A DNA stretch of 64,000 nucleotides from Nodularia spumigena CCY9414. Its GTDB lineage: Bacteria > Cyanobacteriota > Cyanobacteriia > Cyanobacteriales > Nostocaceae. A program made the translations under genes and the position numbers. The stretch lies in NCBI RefSeq assembly GCF_000340565.2, contig NZ_CP007203.1, forward strand, positions 373,870 through 437,869. The letters run 5' to 3'. The notes beneath the pieces are model-generated. The model searched no databases. It was not told the DNA's origin and saw only the letters and a list, made by a program, of their open reading frames with translations. Shown in pieces: positions 28,598 through 37,761 of the stretch. How positions within the stretch are numbered: the stretch's first letter is position 1; each line of letters opens with the position of its first letter.

Positions 28598-31500
28598 ATG
28601 CCAGCTAGTTTAAACGATTATCTAGATTCATATAAGCAGGCTTGTACAGCCTATGCACAACAGAACTATGACGTTGCCGCCACTTTAGTTGACGAAGTGG
28701 TGAAAAATGTACCAGATGACCCTAACTGCCATTTATTACGTGGTCATATCTACTACGTTTTGCAGCAGTATGATGTGGCAGAACAAGAGTACCAAAAGGT
28801 TTTGCAGTTGTCTAATGATCCAGAAATTGTTGGTTTCGCCAATAATGGTTTACAAAGCATCAATCAATATCAAGAACCACTAGATTCACAGATTGGTACT
28901 GAAGAAAATCATCAACCAGAGCCAGACCATTTCACAGATATTTCTGAGGATCTGGAATCTAATCCACCAGAATTAGAAGATTTGGGGGTGTTTGGCAACT
29001 TAGATAGCAACAGCTTTGAATTGAATCCCTTGGAGGAAATTCAGCCATTTGTAGATTTAGACGAGCTACCCTCAAACAATCCGTTTGAGATTTCCTCAGA
29101 CAGTGTTTCATTTGAGCAAACGCCAGATTCAACAGCACCTCTTAGCGAAGATCCTTTTGCTTTGAGTCAAAATCAAAACGGCAAAGAATCTCATGCCAAC
29201 ACCGCAAATGAGCCATTTGAATTAGAATTACCCGTTTTTTGGCAAGAAGAGATGGCAGCAAAAAGCGTTAATGATCCGGAAATTACCAGTGATTTATCAA
29301 GTAGTGAAACAGATTACTCTGAAGAAATGTCGCTAGTTTATGATGAAGATTTAGATGACACAGCTTTTGCAGCCGCCAATTTTTCAACGAGTAATAGTTT
29401 AGAACATACTCCTGAGCCAGTGATTGAAGAGCCTGAAGAAGAGCCAAATATGGCCAATTTTGCTCTGGAAATAAATAGCCAGGAAGACGAAACTTTACCG
29501 ATGCATCAAGAGAATTTCCAACATGATTCCAGAGAAACCAATAATTTGAGTCATAATTATCAAGCTCATTTACCTGATGCTGACCCTAGTAATTGGTTGG
29601 AACAAATAGAAGTTGAACAAATAGAAGTTGAACAAATAGAAGTTGAAGAAATAGAAGTTGAAGAAAAATTATCAGCACCATCCTCAAGCTTAAATGGGAG
29701 ATATTCGGTAAAAGACCAGGAGAGTTCACATCATGCAGCGTTAGATATAAATCACTTTGATAGTGATGATTTTGATGATTTTGAGGTATTTAAATCTGCT
29801 TTTGGTTCGGATGAAGATACAAATAGTCTCCTAAAGGGAGAAAATTCTCAGAGCAATATAGAATTTTTAGATGACTTTGATGAATTTGATGATTTAGGGA
29901 ACATTCCCGGATTTGACTTAGCAGAAGCAGATTCCAGCTTTGGTGATGTAACCATGCTTTCGGGTTCACTAGACACGACTGGTAGTCTAGAAAGTCAAGA
30001 CGCGAAACCTCACGCCAAAACTGAATCTAGCCCTAGGGAAGGGCGACGTTCCCGTAGCGATCGCACCGAAAAAAATCGCGACGATGAACTGTTTTCTATT
30101 ACCGGCTCACATAATGGCGGAAAAGAAGCCGTTCCTATCTTTACCGAAACAGATGTCTCGAAGCTAGAACCCAACGTCAGCGTCGAGCAAGGTTGGTTAG
30201 CACCTTTAGAAAATGCCTCCCTAGATGTGAAACCCTGGTTCGTCGCTGGTACAGTGGGCGTTTTCTCAGCCTTAGTTGTAGCTACAGTGAGCTTCACAGC
30301 TACCAACTTTTCTCCCCCCGAACAACGGGAATCAGTCAGGAATACAGGCTGGGCGATGTCACTAGCTGCGGGGATTGCTGGTTTCGGGACAGCAGCCTTT
30401 ATGGGTAATCTGACACTCAAACAAATTCGCCGCACCACCAAGGATCTGCAAGCTCAGTTTGATGCAGTCCGCCAAGGTAATCTCAATGTGCAAGCCACAG
30501 TGTATTCCGAAGATGAATTAGGGCGCTTGGCTACGGGGTTTAATGAAATGGCTCGTGTAATTTTTACAACTACACATGAAGCCCAACGCAAAGCTGACGA
30601 ACAAGAAGAAGCCAAAGAAAACCTGCAACGTCAAGTGATTCGCCTGTTGGACGACGTGGAAGGCGCTGCTAGAGGTGATTTGACAGTCCAAGCAGAAGTC
30701 ACAGCCGACGTATTAGGAGCCGTTGCGGATGCCTTTAACCTGACAATTCAAAACCTCCGGGATATTGTTCAACAAGTAAAAGTGGCAGCAAAGGAGGTAA
30801 CAAAAGGTTCAACCAACTCCGAAACCTTTGCTAGAGCTTTATCTAGTGATGCCTTGCGACAAGCAGAAGAGTTAGGTGTAACCTTAAATTCAGTACAGGT
30901 GATGACTGAATCGATTCAAAGGGTAGCAGAAGCGGCGCGAGAAGCCGAAATTGTCGCCGGTGATGCTAGTAGGATCGCCCTCAAAGGTGGGGAAGCAGTA
31001 GAAAATACTGTGGCGGGGATTTTAGAAATTCGCGAAACTGTAGCAGAAACTACCCGGAAGGTGAAGCGATTAGCCGAATCTTCTCAGGAAATTTCTAAAA
31101 TTGTGGCGTTAATTTCTCAGATTGCCTCCCGTACCAATTTGCTAGCACTCAATGCCAGTATTGAGGCGGCTAGAGCAGGTGAAGCCGGACGCGGGTTTGC
31201 CATTGTGGCAGATGAAGTGCGTCAGCTAGCAGATAAATCTGCCAAATCCTTAAAGGAAATTGAACAGATTGTTATGCAAATCCAAAGCGAAACAGGTTCA
31301 GTCATGACCGCAATGGAAGAAGGCACACAACAGGTAATTAAAGGCACTAAATTGGCAGAAGAAGCCAAGCGATCGCTGGAAAATATCATTCAAGTAGCAA
31401 ATCGCATTGACACTCTGGTGCGCTCAATTACCAGCGACACCGTAGAACAGACGGAAACGTCCCGTGCCGTCGCCCACGTTATGCAATCGGTGGAACTCAC

Positions 31501-31624
31501 AGCCCAAGAAACCTCTCAAGAAGCCCAGCGCGTTTCTGGAGCTTTACAACTTTTAGTAGGTGTTTCCGGCGACCTGATATCCTCCGTAGAGCGTTTCCGC
31601 GTGGAAACCCTCGACTCCAGGTAA
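28598..31624 (+). CDS. hmpD: methyl-accepting chemotaxis protein HmpD
   Basis: 1008 residues. Order: TPR-like helices (about residues 1-90); a long acidic, probably disordered region (90-530) containing four EQIEV-type pentapeptide repeats (335-354); two transmembrane helices (about 547-567 and 582-602) joined by a very short loop, so no periplasmic sensor; HAMP domains; and a C-terminal signalling domain with the hairpin tip [20 protein letters not shown] and [15 protein letters not shown]. Input is therefore likely cytoplasmic. A strong ribosome site (GGGAGGGAG) precedes ATG 28598. Confidence 0.93.
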   Translation: MPASLNDYLDSYKQACTAYAQQNYDVAATLVDEVVKNVPDDPNCHLLRGHIYYVLQQYDVAEQEYQKVLQLSNDPEIVGFANNGLQSINQYQEPLDSQIGTEENHQPEPDHFTDISEDLESNPPELEDLGVFGNLDSNSFELNPLEEIQPFVDLDELPSNNPFEISSDSVSFEQTPDSTAPLSEDPFALSQNQNGKESHANTANEPFELELPVFWQEEMAAKSVNDPEITSDLSSSETDYSEEMSLVYDEDLDDTAFAAANFSTSNSLEHTPEPVIEEPEEEPNMANFALEINSQEDETLPMHQENFQHDSRETNNLSHNYQAHLPDADPSNWLEQIEVEQIEVEQIEVEEIEVEEKLSAPSSSLNGRYSVKDQESSHHAALDINHFDSDDFDDFEVFKSAFGSDEDTNSLLKGENSQSNIEFLDDFDEFDDLGNIPGFDLAEADSSFGDVTMLSGSLDTTGSLESQDAKPHAKTESSPREGRRSRSDRTEKNRDDELFSITGSHNGGKEAVPIFTETDVSKLEPNVSVEQGWLAPLENASLDVKPWFVAGTVGVFSALVVATVSFTATNFSPPEQRESVRNTGWAMSLAAGIAGFGTAAFMGNLTLKQIRRTTKDLQAQFDAVRQGNLNVQATVYSEDELGRLATGFNEMARVIFTTTHEAQRKADEQEEAKENLQRQVIRLLDDVEGAARGDLTVQAEVTADVLGAVADAFNLTIQNLRDIVQQVKVAAKEVTKGSTNSETFARALSSDALRQAEELGVTLNSVQVMTESIQRVAEAAREAEIVAGDASRIALKGGEAVENTVAGILEIRETVAETTRKVKRLAESSQEISKIVALISQIASRTNLLALNASIEAARAGEAGRGFAIVADEVRQLADKSAKSLKEIEQIVMQIQSETGSVMTAMEEGTQQVIKGTKLAEEAKRSLENIIQVANRIDTLVRSITSDTVEQTETSRAVAHVMQSVELTAQETSQEAQRVSGALQLLVGVSGDLISSVERFRVETLDSR
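29600..29659 (+). repeat. 15-bp in-frame repeat in hmpD
   Basis: Three exact copies of GAACAAATAGAAGTT and one copy with a single change, in frame, encoding EQIEV three times and EEIEV once. Sits inside the acidic linker of HmpD. Confidence 0.95.
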
Positions 31625-31630
31625 TTAATT

Positions 31631-31658
31631 AGTCATTAGTCATTAGTCATTAGTCATT
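31631..31658. repeat. tandem repeat AGTCATT x4
   Basis: Four exact 7-bp units in the 82-base hmpD-hmpE spacer. Same heptamer family as the array at 14060-14110. Confidence 0.95.
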
Positions 31659-31706
31659 AGTAAATGACCAAAGACCACTCAGCACTCACTACTCATAACT
31701 TTTGCT

Positions 31707-34700
31707 ATGCTGCCGGAACAACAACAGCGGATTTTAGGTTACTTCATAGAAGAAGCCAGAGACCATCTGAATACGATTGAGCAGGGGTTACTTAATCTCC
31801 AAAGTACCTTGAACGACCCGGAAATGGTTAACGAAGTTTTCCGGGCGGCTCATTCTATTAAGGGAAGTGCGGCTATGCTAGGGCTAAATAGCATTCAGCA
31901 CACCTCCCACCGCCTGGAAGATTGTTTTAAAGTTCTTAAAGAACATCCGGTTGAGGTTGACCAAAAGTTAGAATCTTTATTTCTCGGTGTATGTGACACC
32001 CTGAAGGTGCTATTAGAACATTTGAGTGGGCCATTCGGTCTGTCCGAAGAGGCGGCTAATACTCTGATGTCAGAAACTGAGCCGGTCTTTGTATGGCTGT
32101 ATGAGCATCTGGAATTGCTGGTACAACAAAACAGCAGTGGAGAAGTCAAGAAAAACACCACACAAGCAGAACAAAACTGGCAGGATAGTGTCACCACACT
32201 TACCGATCTGTTCTTGCGGGACGATATTCTCAATCTGGAAGCAGACACCGAAAGTACATCGACAGAATCACCCCTGTTTGTAGAATCTCCAGAAGCTGAT
32301 TCGCTCTTACCACCGCCAGTAGGTGAATATGGGGATGAATTTGAAACTCAGGTGTTACCAGTACTGCGGGAAATGTTGCAACTGTTTAAAAAACAGACAA
32401 CACCCGAATCTCGGAACAATCTTCAGCAATGTTGTCAGCAGTTAGTCAGACTTGGGCAAAGGTGGAATTTGCATCATTGGTGTAGATTATGTCAAGCAGC
32501 TGCAAATGCGATCGCTAATCCGGAAAATACCTATCTCACCCTCGCCAAAATTGTCATTACCGACATCAAACAAGCCCAAGAATTAGTTCTCCAAGGCAGA
32601 GAAACCGAGATTGTAAGTAGTCAGCGATTAGCAGCGCTCTTAAACTTGCCAGAACCTGAGTCGTCAGAGCCTGAAGATTTGTTTGCTCACCAGCCAGCAT
32701 CTGTGGTAGAACCGACAGCCAATGAAGAACTGTCTTCGACCACAAATAATTTTGCCAGTGAGCCTAATATATTACAGCCAACAGACAGCATAACTAGCCT
32801 AACTGAACTATCCGATCAACTTCAGCCGATTCAGGATACTTCAGCCGCAACAGAAAACACTGTCCCGGAAACTGCTAGTAATCAGATGTTATTCTTGAAT
32901 TATCAAGAAGGCACAGATATTAGCAAGATTGGCCAACATGGCCCATTAGTAGGATTATCTGAGTTAAATACCCTAGCTGATTTATTTGAAGGTGATACTC
33001 CCGAACTAGATGAAACTTGGCAACAAGAGGAAAATTTAGAAATTAGCGCCGCTAATAAATTAGGAATAAATTTCAGTGACAGCAATATTGAAGATGTTGA
33101 TAGCGATTTAGCTGATTTTCTATCATTGGATGAAGGTAAAAGCGATGATGATCTGGACAGCAGTCTAACTACAACAGAAGAGTTAAACCTGTTATTTGGC
33201 AACAATTTGGCGGAAGCAGAACAACTAAATCAGCAAAATAAATCGACATCTGTGGCACTTTACAGCGAATCACAGGAGTATTCTGGTAATACTAACCTAA
33301 ATGAGTTAAGCGGTGATTTATTAGCATCAACACCAGATGAAAATAAACTACTGCCCACAAGCGAAATAACTCAAGCAGAACAAATATCCACTAACCAACA
33401 AAGCAGTGTTGACGACTTATTCGTAGAAACAAATAATGCAAATAATGCAGATACAGAAGAGATTTTACTGGATGACGATTTAGAAGCACAACCTACTATA
33501 GTCCAGCCAGAGTCTTTAACTTTAGATGCTTTATTTGATGATTTTGATAATATTGCAGATAGTCCACAACTGTCTCATGATGATTCAGAAATTAGTGATT
33601 TATTTGAGATAACACCTCCACTAGCAATAGAACTTACTCAAGTAGAAGACAATTTAAACGACTTTTGGAACCAGGAAAGCGCCACAGAACAAGACGAAGT
33701 TGTTTCTGTACTTGAGCAGGATGTCGCAAAAGCTTTAGAGGAGAGTTTGTTTGCTGCGGCGGCTTCTAGTGATATTTTTGGCAAAATTGCAGATTTTAGT
33801 CCCTCATCCTCAACCAGTATGGAACTGGAAGATGATGATCTGAATTTGCATGAGCCAGATTTGGAATTACCATCAGATACTGGTGAGTCAGATGATTTAT
33901 TTGCTGACTTAGCCGCATCCCATTCCTTCTCTTCTAACGATGACGATGAGCAGGACTTGAGTCTTGAAGAAATTAGCGGCTTTGACCAAGAGCCAGTAGC
34001 AATTACAGAGTCCTTAACCAGTATGAAACTGGAAGATGATGATCTGAATTTGCATGAGCCAGATTTGGAATTACCATCAGATACTGGTGAGTCAGATGAT
34101 TTATTTGCTGACTTAGCCGCATCCCATTCCTTCTCTTCTAACGATGACGATGAGCAGGACTTGACTCTTACAGAGTCCTTAACCAGTATGGAACTGGAAG
34201 ATGATGATCTGAATTTGCATGAGCCAGATTTGGAATTACCATCAGATACTGGTGAGTCAGATGATTTATTTGCTGACTTAGCCGCATCCTATTCCTTCTC
34301 TTCTAACGATGACGATGAGCAGGACTTGACTCTTACAGAGTCCTTAACCAGTATGGAACTGGAAGATGATGATCTGAATTTGGATGAGCCAGATTTGGAA
34401 CTACCATCAGATACTGGTGAGTCAGATGATTTATTTGCTGACTTAGCCGCATCCCATTCCTTCTCTTCTAACGATGACGATGAGCAGGACTTGACTCTTA
34501 CAGAGTCCTTAACCAGTATGGAACTGGAAGATGATGATCTGAATTTGGATGAGCCAGATTTGGAATTACCATCAGATACTGGTGAGTCAGATGATTTATT
34601 TGCTGACTTAGCCGCATCCCATTCCTTGTCTTCCAGCGATGAAGATGAGCAGGACTTGAGTCTTGAAGAAATTAGTGGCTTTGACCAAGAGCCAGTAGCA

Positions 34701-37571
34701 ATTACAGAGTCCTTAACCAGTATGAAACTGGAAGATGATGATCTGAATTTGGATGAGCCAGATTTGGAATTACCATCAGATACTGGTGAGTCAGATGATT
34801 TATTTGCTGACTTAGCCGCATCCTATTCCTTCTCTTCTAACGATGACGATGAGCAGGACTTGACTCTCGAAGAAATTAGCGGCTTTGCTCAAGAGCCAGA
34901 AGCGTTAGATTTAACACCAGAATTTACAAAAGAACCACTACAGATAGATGCTGTCGATTCTCCGCCAGTATTTGCTGATTTGGAAGTTGATTTGTTTGAT
35001 AGTCTGGATGAGAATCCGCAAATTTTAGGGTCAGAAATATCCGAGACAGATAACTCAACCTATGTTCAATTGGATAATGCGGATGATTACAGTGCAGATG
35101 AGTCGAATCTAGAATTTGGTGAGGACATATTAGAGAAGATAGCAAATTTATCAGATGATCTGTTTAACACAGATCCAATAAGCGAAAATGCTAATGTTGT
35201 TTTGCCTGAAGAGGAGGTAACATCAGTAAGTTCAGCAGCAGAAGCTACTCTAGAAAATGATCCTACTGGTATCCAAGATGAATTTGCAGAGTTAGAAGCA
35301 TTATTAGAAGAGGAAGCAGCAGAAAGTTCGGATGCTTCAATACCAGAAAAAGATTTTGCAGACCTGGAAGCTTTGCTAAATACAAGCGACGATGACCAAG
35401 AGGGAACGGTATTTAATGACAAACTATCCTACGCACCACAATTTGAACTAACTACTAACCAAGCTCCGCGCAATAGCATTGAATTATCAGATGCGGATGA
35501 TGAATTTAGCGATTTGGAGAAACTCCTCGCAGAAGCAGATCAAAGTATCTCCCATTCATCACCGAACAAAACAAAACTACAGACGAGCAAAATCGCCCGT
35601 TCTTCAGACCGTCGTACTGCTAGATTTGAAGAAACAATGAAAGTGCCAGTTAAGCAACTGGACGATATGAGCAATTTAGTTGGGGAGTTGGTGGTAAACC
35701 GCAACACCTTAGAACAGGATCATGAACGGTTACGCCAATCTTTAGATAACTTGCTGATTCAGGTGCAACATCTGTCGGATGTGGGAGCAAGGATGCAAGA
35801 ATTGTATGAGCGATCGCTTTTGGAAGCTTCTCTTCTGGCTAGTCGTAAAACCAAAGAACGGAAAGAAACGAAAGAAAAGAACTTGCACACTAATGATTCC
35901 CATTCAAACATGGGTTTTAGTGAGTTAGAAATGGATCGCTTCACTCCTTTCCACACCCTATCCCAAGAAATGATTGAATTTATTGTGCGGGTGCGTGAAT
36001 CAGCCAGTGACATTGACTTTGTAACTGAAGAAACCGAAAGAGTAGCGCGACAGTTCCGCCAAGTGACAACCCAGCTACAAGAGGGACTCACACGAGCGCG
36101 AATGGTGCCTTTTTCCCAAACTATTGATCGCTTGCGGCGAGGAGTACGGGACAACGCCATTAAGTATGGTAAGCAAGTGGATTTGGTGATTGAAGGGGGA
36201 GATATCTTAATTGACAAGATGATTTTAGATCATCTCACCGACCCGTTGACTCATATGCTCAACAATGCGATCGCTCACGGTATCGAAACGCCAGAAATCA
36301 GGCAACAATCTGGTAAACAACCCGTAGGAGTTATTACGATTCGGGCCTTCTACCAAGGTCACCAAACAGTGATTTCCGTCGGTGATGACGGCGCAGGTAT
36401 TGATCCAGAACGGGTCAAGACAAAAGCGGTTCAAATTGGCATGATGACAGCAACTCAAGCCAAATCCATTTCGCGCATGGAAGTCTATGACCTGCTATTT
36501 CAGCCTGGTTTTAGTATCAAAGACAAAGCAGATGAAATTTCCGGTCGTGGCGTAGGAATGGATGTAGTGCGTTCTGAAATTAGCGATATTCGCGGTATAG
36601 TCAACACAGATTCGGCTATTGGCAAAGGAACCACCTTTACTATTCGCTTACCAGTAACCTTAAGTATTTGCAAAGCTCTATTCTGTGTCTCTGATAAAGC
36701 GCGGATTGCCTTCCCAATGGACGGCGTGGAAGATACCCTAGATATACCCGTAAACAGTATTCAGCATCACGCCGATGGACAATCCTATATTTCTTGGCGC
36801 GATACATTACTACCCTTCCAACCGTTGAAAGAACTTTTAACCTTCAATCGTCAGCTGAGTCGCGGTAATGTTTATGGTGGCAACCGTGATGATGGTATGG
36901 TCTCAGTTGTGGTAGTGCGATCGGGAAATACCTTGATTGCTCTACAAATTGACCTGGTGCTGAGTGAGCAAGAAATTGTGATCAAGCAATTTGAAAGCCC
37001 CGTACCTAAACCCATTGGTGTTGCTGGTGCTACCGTCTTAGGTGATGGTCGCATTATGCCCATCGCTGATGTACTAGAGATTATTGAAATCTTCCAAGGA
37101 CGGATTTCTAAACACAATGGTGATAAACTTTGGCAGCAACAAGAAGATATTCCCAACCTCCCAGAAACCACGGTAGAAAAAATTGATCCCACAGTGCTGA
37201 TTGTCGATGACTCAATTACAGTTAGGGAGTTACTCTCGCTGACATTTAACAAAGCTGGTTATCGCGTTGAACAGGCACGAGATGGACAGGAAGCTTGGGA
37301 CAAACTCCGTTCTGGTCTACCTTGCGATATCGTATTTTGCGACATCGAGATGCCCCGTTGCGACGGACTGGAATTGCTCTCCCGCATCCAAAAAGATTCC
37401 AGCCTCAACCACCTACCCATTGCCATGCTTACCTCACGAGGTGCAGACAAACACAGACAAATGGCAATTCAACTCGGTGCTAGTGGCTACTTTACCAAGC
37501 CCTACCTCGAAGAAGCTTTACTCGAAGCCGCAGTGCGGATGCTCAAAGGCGAAAAATTAGTAAATGCTTAA
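31707..37571 (+). CDS. hmpE: CheA-type hybrid histidine kinase HmpE
   Basis: 1954 residues, much longer than a typical CheA. Order: HPt domain (residues 1-110) with phospho-acceptor H49 in AAHSIKGSAAM; a helical P2-like segment (about 205-310); a very acidic linker (about 310-1300) with six tandem repeats (residues 704-1068); dimerisation helices starting KVPVKQLDDMSNLVGELVV (about 1312); ATPase domain with HMLNNAIAHGIE, DDGAGID and GRGVGMD (about 1509-1640); CheW-like domain; and a C-terminal receiver (about 1828-1945) with CDIEMPRCDG and FTKPY. Last gene of the hmp operon, and the kinase that signals to HmpB, HmpA and its own receiver. Confidence 0.93.
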   Translation: MLPEQQQRILGYFIEEARDHLNTIEQGLLNLQSTLNDPEMVNEVFRAAHSIKGSAAMLGLNSIQHTSHRLEDCFKVLKEHPVEVDQKLESLFLGVCDTLKVLLEHLSGPFGLSEEAANTLMSETEPVFVWLYEHLELLVQQNSSGEVKKNTTQAEQNWQDSVTTLTDLFLRDDILNLEADTESTSTESPLFVESPEADSLLPPPVGEYGDEFETQVLPVLREMLQLFKKQTTPESRNNLQQCCQQLVRLGQRWNLHHWCRLCQAAANAIANPENTYLTLAKIVITDIKQAQELVLQGRETEIVSSQRLAALLNLPEPESSEPEDLFAHQPASVVEPTANEELSSTTNNFASEPNILQPTDSITSLTELSDQLQPIQDTSAATENTVPETASNQMLFLNYQEGTDISKIGQHGPLVGLSELNTLADLFEGDTPELDETWQQEENLEISAANKLGINFSDSNIEDVDSDLADFLSLDEGKSDDDLDSSLTTTEELNLLFGNNLAEAEQLNQQNKSTSVALYSESQEYSGNTNLNELSGDLLASTPDENKLLPTSEITQAEQISTNQQSSVDDLFVETNNANNADTEEILLDDDLEAQPTIVQPESLTLDALFDDFDNIADSPQLSHDDSEISDLFEITPPLAIELTQVEDNLNDFWNQESATEQDEVVSVLEQDVAKALEESLFAAAASSDIFGKIADFSPSSSTSMELEDDDLNLHEPDLELPSDTGESDDLFADLAASHSFSSNDDDEQDLSLEEISGFDQEPVAITESLTSMKLEDDDLNLHEPDLELPSDTGESDDLFADLAASHSFSSNDDDEQDLTLTESLTSMELEDDDLNLHEPDLELPSDTGESDDLFADLAASYSFSSNDDDEQDLTLTESLTSMELEDDDLNLDEPDLELPSDTGESDDLFADLAASHSFSSNDDDEQDLTLTESLTSMELEDDDLNLDEPDLELPSDTGESDDLFADLAASHSLSSSDEDEQDLSLEEISGFDQEPVAITESLTSMKLEDDDLNLDEPDLELPSDTGESDDLFADLAASYSFSSNDDDEQDLTLEEISGFAQEPEALDLTPEFTKEPLQIDAVDSPPVFADLEVDLFDSLDENPQILGSEISETDNSTYVQLDNADDYSADESNLEFGEDILEKIANLSDDLFNTDPISENANVVLPEEEVTSVSSAAEATLENDPTGIQDEFAELEALLEEEAAESSDASIPEKDFADLEALLNTSDDDQEGTVFNDKLSYAPQFELTTNQAPRNSIELSDADDEFSDLEKLLAEADQSISHSSPNKTKLQTSKIARSSDRRTARFEETMKVPVKQLDDMSNLVGELVVNRNTLEQDHERLRQSLDNLLIQVQHLSDVGARMQELYERSLLEASLLASRKTKERKETKEKNLHTNDSHSNMGFSELEMDRFTPFHTLSQEMIEFIVRVRESASDIDFVTEETERVARQFRQVTTQLQEGLTRARMVPFSQTIDRLRRGVRDNAIKYGKQVDLVIEGGDILIDKMILDHLTDPLTHMLNNAIAHGIETPEIRQQSGKQPVGVITIRAFYQGHQTVISVGDDGAGIDPERVKTKAVQIGMMTATQAKSISRMEVYDLLFQPGFSIKDKADEISGRGVGMDVVRSEISDIRGIVNTDSAIGKGTTFTIRLPVTLSICKALFCVSDKARIAFPMDGVEDTLDIPVNSIQHHADGQSYISWRDTLLPFQPLKELLTFNRQLSRGNVYGGNRDDGMVSVVVVRSGNTLIALQIDLVLSEQEIVIKQFESPVPKPIGVAGATVLGDGRIMPIADVLEIIEIFQGRISKHNGDKLWQQQEDIPNLPETTVEKIDPTVLIVDDSITVRELLSLTFNKAGYRVEQARDGQEAWDKLRSGLPCDIVFCDIEMPRCDGLELLSRIQKDSSLNHLPIAMLTSRGADKHRQMAIQLGASGYFTKPYLEEALLEAAVRMLKGEKLVNA
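33816..34910 (+). repeat. six tandem acidic repeats in hmpE (204/165-bp units)
   Basis: Units start at 33816, 34020, 34185, 34350, 34515 and 34719. Units 1 and 5 are 204 bp (68 codons), units 2-4 are 165 bp (55 codons), and the last is divergent at its end. Each begins SMELEDDDLNL or SMKLEDDDLNL and contains ELPSDTGESDDLFADLAAS. The 13-codon difference is a segment coding for SLEEISGFDQEPVA that is absent from the short units. DNA identity is very high, so expansion is recent. Confidence 0.97.
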
Positions 37572-37599
37572 GGGAAGACCAGAACATAAATTATCCCAT

Positions 37600-37664
37600 C
37601 TTGTGGGAGAGGGCAAGGACTGCCCGTCCTTGGTGATTAGCAGGCAAGATGCCTGCTCCACAAG
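37600..37664. repeat. branched palindromic repeat after hmpE
   Basis: Outer arms CTTGTGG and CCACAAG enclose two smaller palindromes (CAAGGACtgccCGTCCTTG and GCAGGCAagaTGCCTGC), so the RNA or single strand can fold as a three-way junction. Part of the motif (GGCAAGATGCC followed by CCCACAAG) recurs at 45620-45642. It may also end hmp transcription, though it has no T-run. Confidence 0.75.
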
Positions 37665-37761
37665 GAAATTTGTCATATTTTTTTATTTGTCAGTCCCTTA
37701 GCGGTTGGAAATGGGACATGGGTAAATTTACACATTTTTAAACTTTAATTTTTCATTGCTT

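Noticed and set aside
34924-35422. Minus-strand frames opposite hmpE
   Set aside because: They are shadows produced by biased codons of the acidic linker; no initiation signals and no family features.
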